A stretch of 64,000 nucleotides of DNA from Cacajao melanocephalus (Eukaryota > Chordata > Mammalia > Primates > Pitheciidae), in NCBI GenBank assembly GCA_963573385.1, contig CAUYLG010018038.1, positions 1-64,000 of the forward strand, in the 5' to 3' direction. Positions 1 through 36,171 of the stretch are shown here, piece after piece (the stretch's first letter is position 1; each line of letters begins with the position of its first letter). The notes under the pieces were generated by a model. The model was not told the origin of the DNA. It did no database searches and saw only the letters and a program-made list of their open reading frames with translations. Both the position numbers and the translations under genes were made by a program.

Positions 1-1228
<1,228 letters not shown>

Positions 1229-1369
1229 TGGACTGTCAAAATTCTTAAGTCATGAGATGCATGACCTGGCTGTGACAACTTCCTATTCCTAGCCAATGAT
1301 GACTATGAACTATGTATCAAGTATATACATGTTAAATATGTGGGGAAATATTCATCTAGAATTGAAGAA

Positions 1370-1740
1370 ATATAATAATCAGTATAACATCACAAAGTAT
1401 TGGCTAGCACATGGGGCAACAGGCTGTTGGAAGTATAAATTGGTATGATAATTTTAGAAAACAGTATAGTATTGTTTAGTAATTCTTCTCCTAGGTATAT
1501 TCCCTAGAGAAACTTTTGGAGCATGTCCCAAGAGGTATGTACAAGAAGTTTTACAGAAGCATTCTTTTATAGCCCCAAACTGGAAACAACCCAAAGCCAA
1601 TTAGTAAGAGAATTAATAAACATATTGTGGCATATTCATATGGTGGAATGCTATACAACAATGGAAATGGCTAAGAGTTATACACATCAATGTGGATGAA
1701 TTTCACAAATATAAACTTGAATGAAAAAGCAAATTGCAAG
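1370..1740 (+). mobile_element. Old L1M-type 3' end fragment
   Basis: The stretch from 1580 (ccccaaactggaaacaacccaa) through the sample-like pattern ggaatgctatacaacaatgg is the typical end of L1 ORF2 and the 3' UTR of old LINE-1. Confidence 0.7.
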
Positions 1741-2020
1741 CCAGGAGTATTGGCATACAGCTGTAATCCCAGCTACTTGGGAGGCTGACGTAGGCAGATT
1801 ACTTGAGCCTGGGAGTTCAGGCCCAGCTGGGGCAACATAGTAAGACCCAGTCTTTTAAAGGAAAAGATAAATCACAAAAGAAACATGTGTGCCTGTAGTC
1901 CCAGCTACTGGGGAGGCTGAGGTGGGAGGGTCAGTTGAGTCTGGGAGGTTGAGGCTATGTGAACCGTTACTGAGCCACTGCACTCCAGCCTAGGCAACAG
2001 AGAGAGACCCTGTCATTAAA

Positions 2021-2057
<37 letters not shown>
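1741..2057 (+). mobile_element. Old Alu (AluJ-like) with (TA)n tail
   Basis: A dimeric but diverged Alu, followed by a short A-run and a TA dinucleotide microsatellite at 2030-2057. It is the source-like copy of the duplication at 2834-3089. Confidence 0.8.
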
Positions 2058-2060
<3 letters not shown>

Positions 2061-2194
2061 GCAAACCAAACCATATATTTTAGGGTTAAAAATATAGGTA
2101 ATAATAATTTTGTTTTTCTGTAGTTTCATTGTGTAAGTAAGTGGTTGCTTCTAGAGTGGGAAGGTGAATGGAAGAGGGCATGTGGGGTGCTTCA

Positions 2195-2537
<343 letters not shown>

Positions 2538-2744
2538 GAAAGAAAATAGTGGCACTGGTTATAATGATGTAATAGCATAAATATATATTTAACAGTAAAA
2601 AAGTTAAAAACCATAACAGTGGAAAGAAATATGCCAAATTATTAAAAGTTGTTGCTTCTGAAAGATAGGATTGGGTGATTTGTTTTCCTTTTCTTAGATT
2701 TTTGTATGTCACAAATTTATAGCATAGTTAAATCTTACTTTCGA

Positions 2745-3285
2745 ACTTGGACTCAAAGTTCAGACAGATACAGGTTCAAAGGCCAGATCTATTGCTACTT
2801 TGCTGGTTCATTTGGGCAAGTTATATACATATATAACTTGAGTGAGAAAGCAAATCACAAGCCAGGAGTATCTGCACACATCCGTAATCCCAGCTACTTG
2901 GGAGGCTGAGGTGGGCGGATTGCTTGAGCCTGGAAGTTCGGGCCCAGCCAGGGCAACATAGTAAGATCTAGTGTCTTAAAGGAAAAAAAGCCAAACAGAT
3001 CACAAAAGAAACATGCACACCTATAGTCCCAGTTACTGGGGAGGCTGAGGTGTTAGTGTTGGGAGTGTCAGTTGAGTCTGGGAGGTTGATATATATATAG
3101 ATAGATAGATAATATTTAATATAGTAATATTTAAATATAGATTTTGGGCACGTTACTTAAGAGAATTATACTATACTTAAATACAGCATAATCAATATTC
3201 TATATTGATTGTTAGGAGGCTTAAATGAGATAATGAAATGTTAAGTACAATGCCTGACACAGTACTAATAAAAACTGTGATTTTC
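2745..3285 (+). mobile_element. MIR, split by an inserted segment (2825-3143)
   Basis: The left half ends at ttgggcaagttat (2812-2824). The right half restarts at ttgggcacgtta (3144-3155) and continues with the MIR-like gcttaaatgagataat and acaatgcctgacacag. Confidence 0.65.
2825..3143 (+). repeat. Second copy of the 1713-1952 segment, inserted into a MIR
   Basis: 2834-3089 matches 1713-1952 across the same L1-derived lead (aacttga.tga.aaagcaaat), the diverged Alu and the same odd link (tta aag gaaaa). It ends in TA and GATA repeats (3089-3112). Confidence 0.75.
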
Positions 3286-3862
3286 ATTATACAGTGTCTG
3301 TTTTCTTGGTTATGATTTTACAATAAGCAGTTGAAAATTTTTATGTAAATTACCTCCTCATTTTTTTTGTCTCCTTGACAATTACTTCAGATATATTTCT
3401 AAGTTGTATGTATGCTCGGAGGTTTATTTAGTAGGGTCATTTAAGCAGTGGGAATCAGAGACTGTCAGAGGTGAGCATGACCGAAGGGTTTATTTAACTT
3501 TGTTTCTCTCATAAATGCAAAAAACTGAATACAGAGTGATGAAATCACTGGCCAGGAGTCATACAGTTTGCTGTGCTCTTTTCCTTTCTTTTGGCTGAAA
3601 AAGCGATTTATTAGGCGGGGGTGGGGGGGGGTTCCCACGCTGTTGTGGGAGGGGCTTATCCTTTTCTTAACTAAATTTTTAAAGCATGCACTCCCTCGTA
3701 ACCTGACCTATATGGTTATAAATATATTCTGTGTCCTTGAGGCTTATTCATCCTGTCCCTCCCAGCCCAACAGATGTACTATGTAGGCTGTCGGAACCCT
3801 CTCAGGTTGTATGTGATCCTGCTCACTGTGGTTATTTAATCCTGTTGACGGCTTCCTTGTAG
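3286..3862 (+). other. Intron sequence before exon a; no repeat recognised
   Basis: Mostly AT-rich single-copy-looking sequence. It contains a G5-T-G9 run at 3617-3631 and a short cccac/gtggg hairpin at 3634-3649. The branch and polypyrimidine region before 3862 looks ordinary. Confidence 0.6.
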
Positions 3863-25584
<21,722 letters not shown>

Positions 25585-25727
25585 CCTCCCAGCATCAGCC
25601 AGCAGCAGGACTGAGGACTCTCATCCTGCAGCTCTGACCCTTCTTCCCAAAGGGACTTAAGAGAATTGTGCAGGAGAAGGAGACAAAATGTACACTCACT
25701 GTAAAAAGAAAACTAGAGGATTTTTGG

Positions 25728-25733
25728 AATAAA
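25728..25733 (+). terminator. DENND5A: Proximal poly(A) signal AATAAA
   Basis: A canonical hexamer 144 nt after the stop codon. It is followed by TTTATTTGCTGATTTGC, a plausible U/GU-rich downstream element for cleavage near 25750. Confidence 0.65.
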
Positions 25734-26417
25734 TAATCTATTTTAGAGTTTATTTGCTGATTTGCTTTTTACACACTTTCATGTGAAAGAGTGATAGGGA
25801 GAGGGAGTGAGGCTGGTGCTGCTTATTTTGAAGCTGGTGCCCTCCCTCGCCATGGCCACATGCTGGAAGCCTGAGGCCTCCCTGGACTGAGCCTGTGGCG
25901 CTGCGTGCGGGACAGTTATGTTTCTGTGCCCCGTCGCATTAATGAGGCCCTTCCACATCATTTTTAAACTAATATTTTCTATATTAACATTATTATGGAT
26001 ATTTGGCTTTCATAGGCCACACACAGGTGTGCTGAGCAGGAAGCCCCATGCTCCAATCAAAGGCATTTTTAGTAGTGCCTCTAAGCAAGCACTGATGAGT
26101 CAGACCAACATCTTTTCTTTTTTGTCAGTATTATTTGGGAAGGAGACATGCCGGATGTGTCATTGTGCCGAATGTCACATTTCCTGTTGGCAGACAGTTT
26201 CACAGAAGTAAACATAAGCATGTTTTAACAGGTTTTTCTTTCTTTTTTTCTTTTTTAAAATGTTTTATTTATTTAACCCTTCATTGTGTGTTTTTAAGTA
26301 TTTTCTTTTTTCTTTTTTTAAGGAAAGGAAAAGCTTGTCACAATCTAACTGGCTATGTTATATTATTATTAAATTTATGTTTTGCAACTTAGAAACCAGC
26401 TACAGTATGGCCCACTT

Positions 26418-26423
26418 AATAAA
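26418..26423 (+). terminator. DENND5A: Distal poly(A) signal AATAAA
   Basis: A second canonical hexamer 834 nt after the stop, followed by GATTTTTATGGAGGTTTGTG, a good GU-rich downstream element. Likely cleavage is near 26440. Confidence 0.65.
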
Positions 26424-26659
26424 ACACCTGAAACAAAACTGCATGGATGATTGATTTTTATGGAGGTTTGTGAGCAGTGGGCGGCTGTGAGTGCAGTTGG
26501 GTCCATCTGCAAGGATGGGCTGGCATCACCTCTCTCCACCAGCAGGCTTGGGGTTGTGGTCTGCTCAGGATGCCCCTTAGTGTCTGGGGTCTCCTGGGCC
26601 CTTCTGCCCGCAGTGCCAGGAGCTTTCCTAGCTGTAAACTCAAGTGGCTGATTGACAAA

Positions 26660-26770
26660 GATGTAGACAAGCTTCTTTCCTCACTCCACAGAGGGGGAGA
26701 CTGAGGCACAGGAAGGAAAAGACCTGGCCAGAGTTGCAAAGGTTGTCACTTGACTGAGACAGGATGTGCC
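26660..26770 (-). mobile_element. MIR-like, antisense
   Basis: gagactgaggcacaggaagg is the reversed MIR tail. Short and diverged. Confidence 0.45.
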
Positions 26771-26989
26771 CTTTCTTGAGAGGGTAAGGGAGACCAGGTG
26801 TGGGGAAGCTCTTTTTTGAAATAAAGGTTTGCTTTCCTGGGGATGGTAGGTGGAAAGCCTTTATGAGAGGTCTGGCTTCCTTCATTTTTATTCTTCAGGC
26901 TGCTCTGCAGAAGCAGGAAGCTCCAGAAGAAGAGTAATGTGATCAAGTCAGGCACCTCAAACCAATCAGCGCCCTCTTTTTGCTTCCCT

Positions 26990-27270
26990 GGTTTGCACGC
27001 ACGTTCCCTTTGCCTGGAATGCCTCCCCTTCACCCACTTCCTGTTCATTGTTGAGGATTTACTTTAGCAGTCACCTGCTGTGAAGTGTCCCATCTCCCTA
27101 GGCAGTTAATCATTCCATCCTTGTGCTCCTTCAGTTTCTTAGATGCTGGCATCTCCTGTCTGGATTGTTATTGCCTGATTTTGCATCAGGCTCACCCCCT
27201 GCACTGTGAGCTCCCAGAGGGCAGAGGGGATCTCTTGTCTGTCTCCATCCCCTGGGCCTGGCAGCTGGTG
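26990..27270 (+). mobile_element. L2 3' end
   Basis: cctttgcctggaatgcctcc, then ctgtgagctcccagagggca, is the characteristic L2 3' region. Confidence 0.7.
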
Positions 27271-27859
27271 AAGGCTTCTGAAGAAATGAGGAAAGGGCCT
27301 GGAGAGCTGCAGTGCAGCGTTCTGCCTGCAGAGGGGGTGAGAAGCTGCACTGCAGCCATCTGCCTGGAGGCCACGCTCAGAGCCTTAGTTCTTCTGGAGA
27401 TGGCGGAGGAAAGGGGAGGGAAGGTAGGCAGTACCTCTGGAGCAGCAAGTGGGATTCTTGGATGGCCGAGAGGGCGGTATGGAACTCAGCAGTATATGTA
27501 TATATTGTGGGCCTAGGCCTGAGCTTACCTTAAGCCAGGTGTCTGTGTCCAACTATTTCTTTGCTCTAACAGCTGATCCTACTGTGAATGTCTCACTGTC
27601 TACTGTGTTTTGTTTTGTAATCTTCTGCAAATACTTTTTGGAATGATATGTGATATAAGGTAACAGACCCCTTGAGACAACTGCATTCTTCTGTGTAGGG
27701 CGCACCCAGGCCTCTCCAGCGGCCCTGGGTAAATCAAGTGTGTTTGGCTCACTCAGCTAGCAGCCCTGCCTCCCTCAACTTCTGTACCTGCCCTACTTCA
27801 GTGCTTCCCAGACTCTGAGATTTCAGGGACTGGTAAATAAACAAGCAAGCAAATGAACT
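27271..27859 (+). other. Intergenic; nothing recognised
   Basis: It contains two related 20-bp patches near 27309 and 27341 (agctgcagtgcagc, agctgcactgcagc). No gene signal. Confidence 0.45.
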
Positions 27860-28900
27860 CTGTGAATTATTATAAAGCGAGCACCCTTGTAATCACCACT
27901 CAGGTCAAGAATAGAACTTTGCCAGGCCCCCCAGTATCCTTCGTGTTCCCCCTTCCCCATCAGTCCCAGCGCCTCCCTCCTTCCATCTTCTTGACTTTTG
28001 TAAGTAATCATTTCATTGAGTTTCTTTATTGTTTTGTCACCTAAATGTGCATCCCCACATGCTATAGTCTTAACTGTCCTTTTAAAAAAAACTTGATACA
28101 TCTTTGAAGTCTCTTTTGATCTAAAGGGTTCCCCCTACCCCTTTCCTTTTCTTACAATATTTTGAAGATTTTAAGCCATTTGATCTGTAGTTTTCCACAG
28201 CCTGGATTTTTGCTAATTTCATGCCTACGGTACAGTTCAATGTACTCCTTTATCCTCTGCATTTCCTGCAGATCAGCAGCTAAATCTAGACAGTTTGCCT
28301 CAGGTTGGTCCCTTTGATAAGACTCTAGGTGGTGGTGTGCTCATTTAGCAAGAGGCATATAACGTCAGGTTTTCACTTGTGTTATGTTAGCAGCCACTGA
28401 TGCTCAATGCCTACATCCAGCAAGTAATTCACTGGGACTGCAACATGGGGATATTTTAATCTGTCATTTTGTCTTCATTTAATAGATGGAATAATTTTAT
28501 AAGGAGACATTGTCTCTCATCTAAGGTTTGATTTCCCAGTAGAGTTTGTGTGGGAAAGGCAGGTAAGTGCTTAATTCTTTTACTTACCCAACTTTTAAGA
28601 TAATAAAGTGGTTCTTTGTTATCCTCAGAAGGTGATTATTTTTTAAACAATATTATGAACTCATGGGTTTAAATGTATTTGATGGCTTCATTGTATTGTA
28701 CTTACTGTCTTCATTGTCCTACCTTTGGCCATTGGCAGCCTTTTTAAGTTGGCTCCTGAGTTGTTTTGACACAAATCTGGTTGTCTTTGATACCTGCTTT
28801 GTTTTCTGGTATTGTAAGATGTTCTAGGCTTACTTTATCCACTTTCTGTCTTAGACTTGGTATCAGCCATTTCTCCAAAAAGCCTTGGTTTCCTTAAGTG
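27860..28900. mobile_element. Ancient LINE-1-derived sequence, class uncertain
   Basis: caccactcaggtcaagaata and the following blocks resemble noncoding parts of old L1M elements. The portion after 28250 is only weakly similar. Confidence 0.35.
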
Positions 28901-29215
28901 GGAAATGGTGTTTCAATACCATAATTGGGCACTAGAAATTCTCATTGTTACTGGCAGATCATTGGTTCTAGGCCTATTCAGTAGACAGAGCTTTGATTAT
29001 ATTTAAATATAACATTTTTATACATTTAATATAGACATCTAGAAATAAAGATGTATAGTAAATATGTATATTTAAAGATAGTGAAGATCTAGGAATTATA
29101 TCTATTAAATGCACATATAAATATGTATATATACATGAGTGTGTATACACACATACATCTGTGGTACCCCATGATTTAACAATGTTAGTTCTGATTCAAA
29201 TTCAGGATTATAGGG
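28901..29215 (+). other. AT-rich intergenic sequence
   Basis: Irregular TATA/TGTA repeats around 29000-29155. No gene signal. Confidence 0.5.
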
Positions 29216-29442
29216 TGTCTTAGTCTGTTTAATGCTGCTACAAAGAAATACCTGAGGCTGGGTAATTTATAAAGAAAAGAAGTTTAGCTGGCTGATGGTT
29301 CTGTAGGCTTTCCAGGAAGCATGATGCCGGTATCTGCATCTAGTGAAGGCCTCAAGCTGCTTCCACACATCGTGGAAGACGAAGGGGAGTCAGTGTGTGC
29401 AGAATCACATGGCAAGAGAGTGGTGAGGGAGAGAGGAAGAAG

Positions 29443-30010
<568 letters not shown>

Positions 30011-30219
30011 GAGAGGAAGGAGATGCTAGGCTCCTTTTAACAACCAGCTGTCACAAGAACTCAGAGCAAGAATACACTCATTACCAAGAGTATAAGAATG
30101 ACACCAGGACATTCATGAGTGGTGTCCTTGCCTGCCCACCCATGACCCAAACAACTCCTATTAGGGCCCACATTTCACCATGAGATTTGGAGGATCAAAC
30201 CAAACTGTAACATAGGGTT

Positions 30220-30516
30220 TTTTTGTTTGCTTTTTGGAAACAGGATCTCACCCTGTTGCCCAGGCTGAAGCACAGTGGTACGATCATGGCTCACTGCAGC
30301 CTTGACTTCCTGGCTCAAGTGATCCTCCTGCCTCAGCCTCCTGAGTAGCTGGGACTACAGGTGTGCCCCACCACACCCAACTAATCTTTAAATTTTTTTT
30401 GAGAGACAGGGTCTCACTACATTGCCCAGGCTGGTCTTGAACTCCTAGGCTCAAACAGTCCTCCTGCCTGGGTTCCCAAAGTGTTGGAATTACAGGCATG
30501 AGCCACCATGCCTGGC
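30220..30516 (-). mobile_element. Old Alu, antisense
   Basis: A full-length, diverged dimer ending catgcctggc. Confidence 0.9.
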
Positions 30517-30756
30517 TTAATTTATGTATTACATCTGTATCTCTTTTTTCCATAATGAGAACCCTAGGTTTGAAGGACAGAGAAATTGGTATTAGAAGAT
30601 CCCCTAAATAACCATTTGCTTTATCCCACATTATAAACACAGCAGTCTCAGAATAATAATACTAACACTTCTACTACCAATTATGATCATGGAAAACAGT
30701 TAAACTTTTTTTTGGTGTGTTGTTCCCATCCTTCTCCCTCAAGCCCTGCCCACACC

Positions 30757-31054
30757 TTTTTTTTTTTTTTTTTTTGATACAGGGTCTCACTCTGTCACCC
30801 AGGCTGGAATGTAGTGGCGTGATCATGGCTCACTGCAACCTCGGTTTCCCAGGCTCAAGCAATTCTCCCACCTCAGCCTGAGTAGCTGAGACTACAGGTG
30901 CACACAGCCATGCACAGCTAATTTTTGTATTTTTTGTAGAGACAGGGTTTTGCCATGTTGTCCAGGCTGGTCTTGAACTCTTGGGCTCAAGCTGTCTGCC
31001 TGCCTTGGCCTCCCGAAGTGCTGGGACTACAGGCTTGAGCCACTGCACCCAGCT
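30757..31054 (-). mobile_element. Alu
   Basis: A full antisense Alu with an 18-T run. Confidence 0.94.
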
Positions 31055-31399
31055 AAGCCCCTGTGTTTTAATAGTGTATTCTATCTTTGAGAGATCAGAT
31101 TATTTCTGTAAACTTTGGTTTTTTGAGGAGCAGATTCCAAGACAGAGGAAACACCTGTGAGGGCTAAAGAGTAAGGGAGCAAGAGTAGGCAGGGAGAGGC
31201 TTCAGATCCAGAGGACAGGCTGACTCCTGGGAGAGGACAGAGGGAGGAAGGACTGGGAAGGAGGAGTCTTAGACCATAGACCAACTCTGAGAAGAATCTC
31301 AAGTCAAGTTGTTGGGAAGTCCCTGAATAAAAAGCTGCTCGCAAGAGGAGTCCACTTCGGGCAGGACTGGGCACACCAGTAACCCTGTTGTGCTCAGTT
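31055..31399. other. Unclassified, perhaps the 3' flank or LTR of the ERV-L copy
   Basis: Purine-rich on the + strand. I cannot match it to an LTR with confidence. Confidence 0.3.
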
Positions 31400-34300
31400 G
31401 TTGTCTAGGAGCAGAACCTAGAGGAAGTGTGGCTTCTGCATTCACAGGGCAAGCAGCTGGAGGCTGCCATTAATGATGACTCCTCTGGGCACTTTGTCAG
31501 GTTTTCTTGAAAGAGGTTTGAGTAATGCAGCTCCACTGCCAGCACAGTCTGCCCCTTACGCTGCACAGATCCCGTTTGCCACAATACACCCATGTTTCTT
31601 TCCACGGTTTCCTAAGGGTAAACCTAGAAGAGGGAGCTTTGGGGAACAAATTACAATTTCCATTGACAAAGTCTTGGGGCTGTGATTGGTACTTACCTTC
31701 TCCCTTCTGCACTATCTGTTCTAAGTTCCCATCACTTTCAGCTATCACTTCAGTGAGTCTTGGCTTGCTTAGTGATATAACCCCAACCTTCATTCCTGAG
31801 AGGTCCAAGCCCTTGGTCACCCATACTGTTCTTGACCAGGGTTGCTGCACATGTCCACTTACAGTTACAACTGGACAAGGGAGTACCAAGAGATACTCAA
31901 ATGGACCACTTGAGCTTCACATTATTTTACCCCCTACCCGATGTATAAAAACAGTGCTACCACCTCCTGCTCTTTAAGCTCAGTCATCTCTGCCACGATG
32001 GTGACTCTTTATTTGTCTACTGGTTCTTAGATAAAAGGAGTCCAGAGTACCCTGGTGGCAGCCAGAGTTCTGTGGTTCAGTGTGACCTAATGGGTGTAGT
32101 TGTGTACTTAGCAAGAATATACCTCCTTTGGGGGTTAGTGTTTCCAACCCTACAGAACGTAGAGTTTCAGGGACAGGAGGCACAACATTCTCCAGTGGGT
32201 CCTTGGAAGTGATGGTAAGTGTGGCCACTCTTGCTTCTATCCCTAGGTTCCCATGCACTCTTCCCAGTGGGGACATAGCAGGAAGCTGTAATTTAGCTGT
32301 GATTATAACTCTGATTTAATGCATATGCTGGGTCCTGAAGGATGGCATCCAGTCCTTGCAGATTATTGCCTCCAGGCGAGTGCTCTAGCTGTGCCTTCAG
32401 GTAGGCCATTCTGGTGCTCTTTGAGGTTGGTAGCTTCTGGATGGTGCAGTATATATACATGACCAGTAGATCCTATTGTCATAGGCTCACTTACTCACCT
32501 CCATTGTGAAGTGGGTCCCTGGTTGGATGCTATGCTGGGTGGAATTCCGTACCTGTGGATCAGTTACTGTGTAAGCTTTTGAGGGTACTGGTGCCGGCTA
32601 AGGTTCTGTGGGCAGAAAAGGCAAGCTGAATCTCAGAATAGGTCTCTATCCTTGTGAGGATAAACTGCTGGCTTTTCCAGGGTGAAAGGGGTCTCAGGTG
32701 CAATCAACTTGCCACCAGGTGGCTGGCTAGTCTCCTTGAGGAATAGTATTGTATCTGGGACTCAGCATGGATCTCTGCTGCTGGCTGATTGGAACCTCCA
32801 AGGCAGCAATAGCTAGATCGGCTTTGGTATGTGGGAGTCCATGCTACTGGGCCCATATGTCATAGCCTTTATCTCTGCCACTGTGACCAGTTCCATTCAT
32901 GAGACTGTTGTGCCAGTTCCAAGATGGCCAGTGATGAAGTGGCTGAGTCATTTAATCTACTCAGTTGTTAGTTCTCTTTTGTGGTGGATGCTTTCTGGTG
33001 GGTGTTAATGTGTGATACAAAATCTTCACATTTTATGTCTATTACTAAATGTCCACCCACATGGTTCCTTGTTCTCAATCTTTCAGACTTTTTTTTTTTT
33101 TTTTTTTTGAGACAGAGTTTCGCTCTTGTTACCTAGGCTAGAGTGCAGTGGCGCAATCTTGGCTCACTGCAACCTCCGCCTCCTGGGTTCAAGCGATTCT
33201 TGTGCCTCAGCCTCCTGAGTAGCTGGAATTACAGGCATGAGCCACCACACCTGGCTAAGACAGGGTTTCTCCATGTTGGTCAGGTTGGTCTCGAGCTCCC
33301 CACCTCAGGTGATCCTCCCGCCTCGGCCTCCCAAGTATTGAGATTACAGGTGTGAGCCACTGCGCCCAGCCCTTCCAGATTTTTTCTTCCAGCCTCTTTC
33401 TGTGCAGCTAGATGATTGGTCACTGCCCAGGAACATGTCTCCTGTGTAGAGTTCTTCCACAAGCCGCTGCAGCACTTGCGGTTCTGCTCATTGGGGAGAT
33501 TTTCCCTTGCTTCTGTCTTTCAAGAAAACCCCTGACTGTGGCTGTTACACCACCACTGTTCATTTTTGGCTTCTACCCACATGCTGGCTGAGTTGACCCA
33601 TCAGTAAACCAAGCTTGGTTGCCATTTCTATCTTGCAGTGAAGTACTGCAGACCCTAGCTGACTATGACTTGGCCGACTTAACAGAACCCAGTCCGTCAT
33701 AGGCAGGTCTAGATGTATTGTCACTTGATAGTCAAGCATTGCGTCTAAATCGGAGCCCAGTCACAGGCCAGGAGCTGTTCCTCAAAAGGTGTATAATTCT
33801 CTGCTGCAGATGTCATGCTCCAGAAACCCAGGGGCCTGCTTTGTGATTATTTCACTGGGGCTTTCAAAGAGGTCTGTATTGCATCTTACCTATCACTGAG
33901 ACTTTAAACACCATAGGGTCTGCTGGATCATATGATCCAAAAGATAAGCTATTTTCCTAGCTGCCTGGACATCCTATAGAGCCCTTTTCTGCTCCAGGCT
34001 CCATGTAAAGCTGGCAACTTTCTGTACCACCAGAGAAGAATTTCTAGGTGTAGAATGTGTGGACTCCAGAATCAAGAGGCCTACCAGGTGCTGTGCTTCC
34101 TTCTTTGTGGTAGGAAAGATGAAAGGGGCATTAATTTGTATTTTACTTTGAAAGGGGTATTCTGGCACACCATCACCACTGGATATCTAAAAACTTCACG
34201 TGTTCTTTTCTATTCTGGTGGAACAAGAGGATCAGAACAGTTGGTATTCATCTGGAACGGACAAATGATATTCATCTGCAGTTTTCCCCCAGAGTTATGT

Positions 34301-34520
34301 TAACTTCTCTTGCCTTCAGTCATTGTGCAGAGAGATATGGACAATCTGGACATCCCACAGAACAGCACACACAGATCCATTAAATCAACTGCATCATGGC
34401 AACTGGGCAGGATAAACAAGAGGTGGCTAGTGTCCTCCAGAAGGCAGATGATAAACCTTATGAAGACTCAGGGACCTGCTCTGTGGCTGGAGACCAACTG
34501 TGCTGGGCCATAGAGACTAC
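31400..34520 (-). mobile_element. Decayed ERV-L (class III) pol region, antisense, with dUTPase remnant
   Basis: On the minus strand, from high to low coordinates, come a reverse-transcriptase/RNase H-like part (about 34500-33400, including an open 64-codon stretch at 33974-34168), a diverged middle where integrase is expected, and a dUTPase-like part (31497-32276, in two broken frames of 130 and 98 codons). A dUTPase after integrase is a mark of ERV-L. Many stops and frameshifts are present, no gag or env is seen, and an Alu interrupts it. It is an ancient, non-functional copy. Confidence 0.7.
33087..33371 (-). mobile_element. Alu inside the ERV-L copy
   Basis: An antisense Alu. A stretch in its middle (around ggctaagacaggg, 33254) is deleted. 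Confidence 0.93.
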
Positions 34521-35968
34521 CTGGGGAGTTTTATCTTTACCATTAGAGACCTGAGAAGTCATGGAAGGGTTTTCTGGAGGTGGGCGATATGTTCAGATTT
34601 GCGTTTTGAGGAAAGGATGTGAGCATCCCAGTTAATAGCCACAGGGGAGATGAGCACAGCTTGGACTAGGAGAGGTGGTAGAGCTGGAGGGAAGGGAATG
34701 GATTCTAGATTGCTTTAGCAGAAAGACTGGCAGGATCTGGTGATGGATTGGTTCTATGGTGAGGAAGAAGAGGTATTAAGGATGTTGTATAGGCCTTAGG
34801 GATACACAGTCTATACTTTAGTTCACAACACAGACTTGTGATGTTAGTCAAGCTAAGATTTGTGGGGTGAGTGTCCTTGCTCACAGGCTTACAATCACCT
34901 GTGTTTATGCTCTTGAGCTATTTTGAACTTTCTTTTCTCATACTAATTCCGAGGGAGTCAGGACTGTGGCACACTTAAGAGAAGCCCTGGAACTCAAGTT
35001 CCTTCCTGCCTTTTTCTGACCCTGAAAATAAAGCCTGCTGTTTGCTCCAGGGAGGAGTAGGACCTAAACACTTCTGCCTTGGCCCTCAGGCTGGGGTTGT
35101 GGTGATCCCCACTTCCGAAAGGAGGTTTATTATAGGGTCTGACCTTTAACTCAAGCTAAACAGGCTGGATAGTTATAGCAACTTTGGAATTGCAGGATTA
35201 GTTGTTTGAGTTTCTCAGCCAGAACTCTAGGCTGCTCCTGACCCCAGAGCCGGGCCAAGAGCATCACTGGACCAAACTGTACATTACTTGCCATCTTGAT
35301 TCCTTATCTTCTTGTCCTTGGTAAGCTCTGGCCTTGGGGACAGGTATTACCTTCCCTACCCCTACAGCTTGTCACAGGCCTGTCAGCTCTTTGAATGCTT
35401 ATGCTCCACTTCCCCAAAATGTTGCTGCTCTCACTGATGTTAAAACTGAGAACCAAAAACAGAAAACACTAGGGCCAGGCCTTCCGATAAACCTTTAGCC
35501 AAGAGCGTGTGCAAGTCTTTGTAAAAGCTATTCTTTTTGGCCTTGGACTCGTTCCTGTTTATGCAGTTTTGGGGTTTGAAGGTACTTCTGGTGAGAGCTG
35601 GAAATGTGTGACCTCAGCCTACCACTGAGGCTCAACCCTGGTTGTATAATTTGCTAAGATCAACCCTCTAGCATCATTGAGACCATGTAGATTTGTATAA
35701 CTTTGTAGCAAAAATCAATCTGAAGGTTGAATTAAAATTGGTGCTTGGTTTTGGTTGCAACAAATTTCAATTTACTGAATTTGCAATTGTAGTTGATTCT
35801 CTCGGGGACTTCTTTATTTAGAAGAATGCTGTCGAACTTCAAAGTGGGCATTAATCTGGGTGGGACAATGAGACAGCTAGAATTTAGTCTTAGAATGTTG
35901 TAGGGCCCATACATCCAGATAGTGTGCCTTTCTCTTCCTCAGTTTTCTCACAAATAAAGTAAGCACCA
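34521..35968 (+). other. Intergenic; nothing certain
   Basis: It has an AATAAA at 35027-35032 followed by a T/G-rich region, possibly from an old LTR on the + strand. I see no gene. Confidence 0.4.
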
Positions 35969-36171
35969 TGTTATTTGTATATGCTAAAGACAAAAAGGCC
36001 TAGCAAATAAATGATTCTCAAAAATAAGTCAGTAATACTTAGGCAAGAAAGTTAAATAAAAGTCTTCCAGATTGGAAAGGAAAAAGTATCCTTATTTGTA
36101 GATAACATGATCTTGTATATAAAATCCTAAAGAATTTACTAAAAAACTATTCGAATTAATAAAAGAGCTCA

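Larger units (their letters stand above)
25585..26440 (+). other. DENND5A: DENND5A 3' UTR (two possible ends)
   Basis: This is the transcribed tail after the TGA. If the first AATAAA is used, the UTR is about 165 nt. If the second is used, it is about 855 nt. The distal part is U-rich and contains no Alu or L1. Which form dominates cannot be decided from sequence. Confidence 0.7.

Noticed and set aside
31497..32276. Two minus-strand frames that could be a working dUTPase gene
   Set aside because: They are in different frames within a decayed ERV-L copy and lack a start context. Treated as remnants.
35027..35032. AATAAA as the end of an unknown gene
   Set aside because: No exons or splice pattern lead to it. 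Probably from an old LTR or chance.
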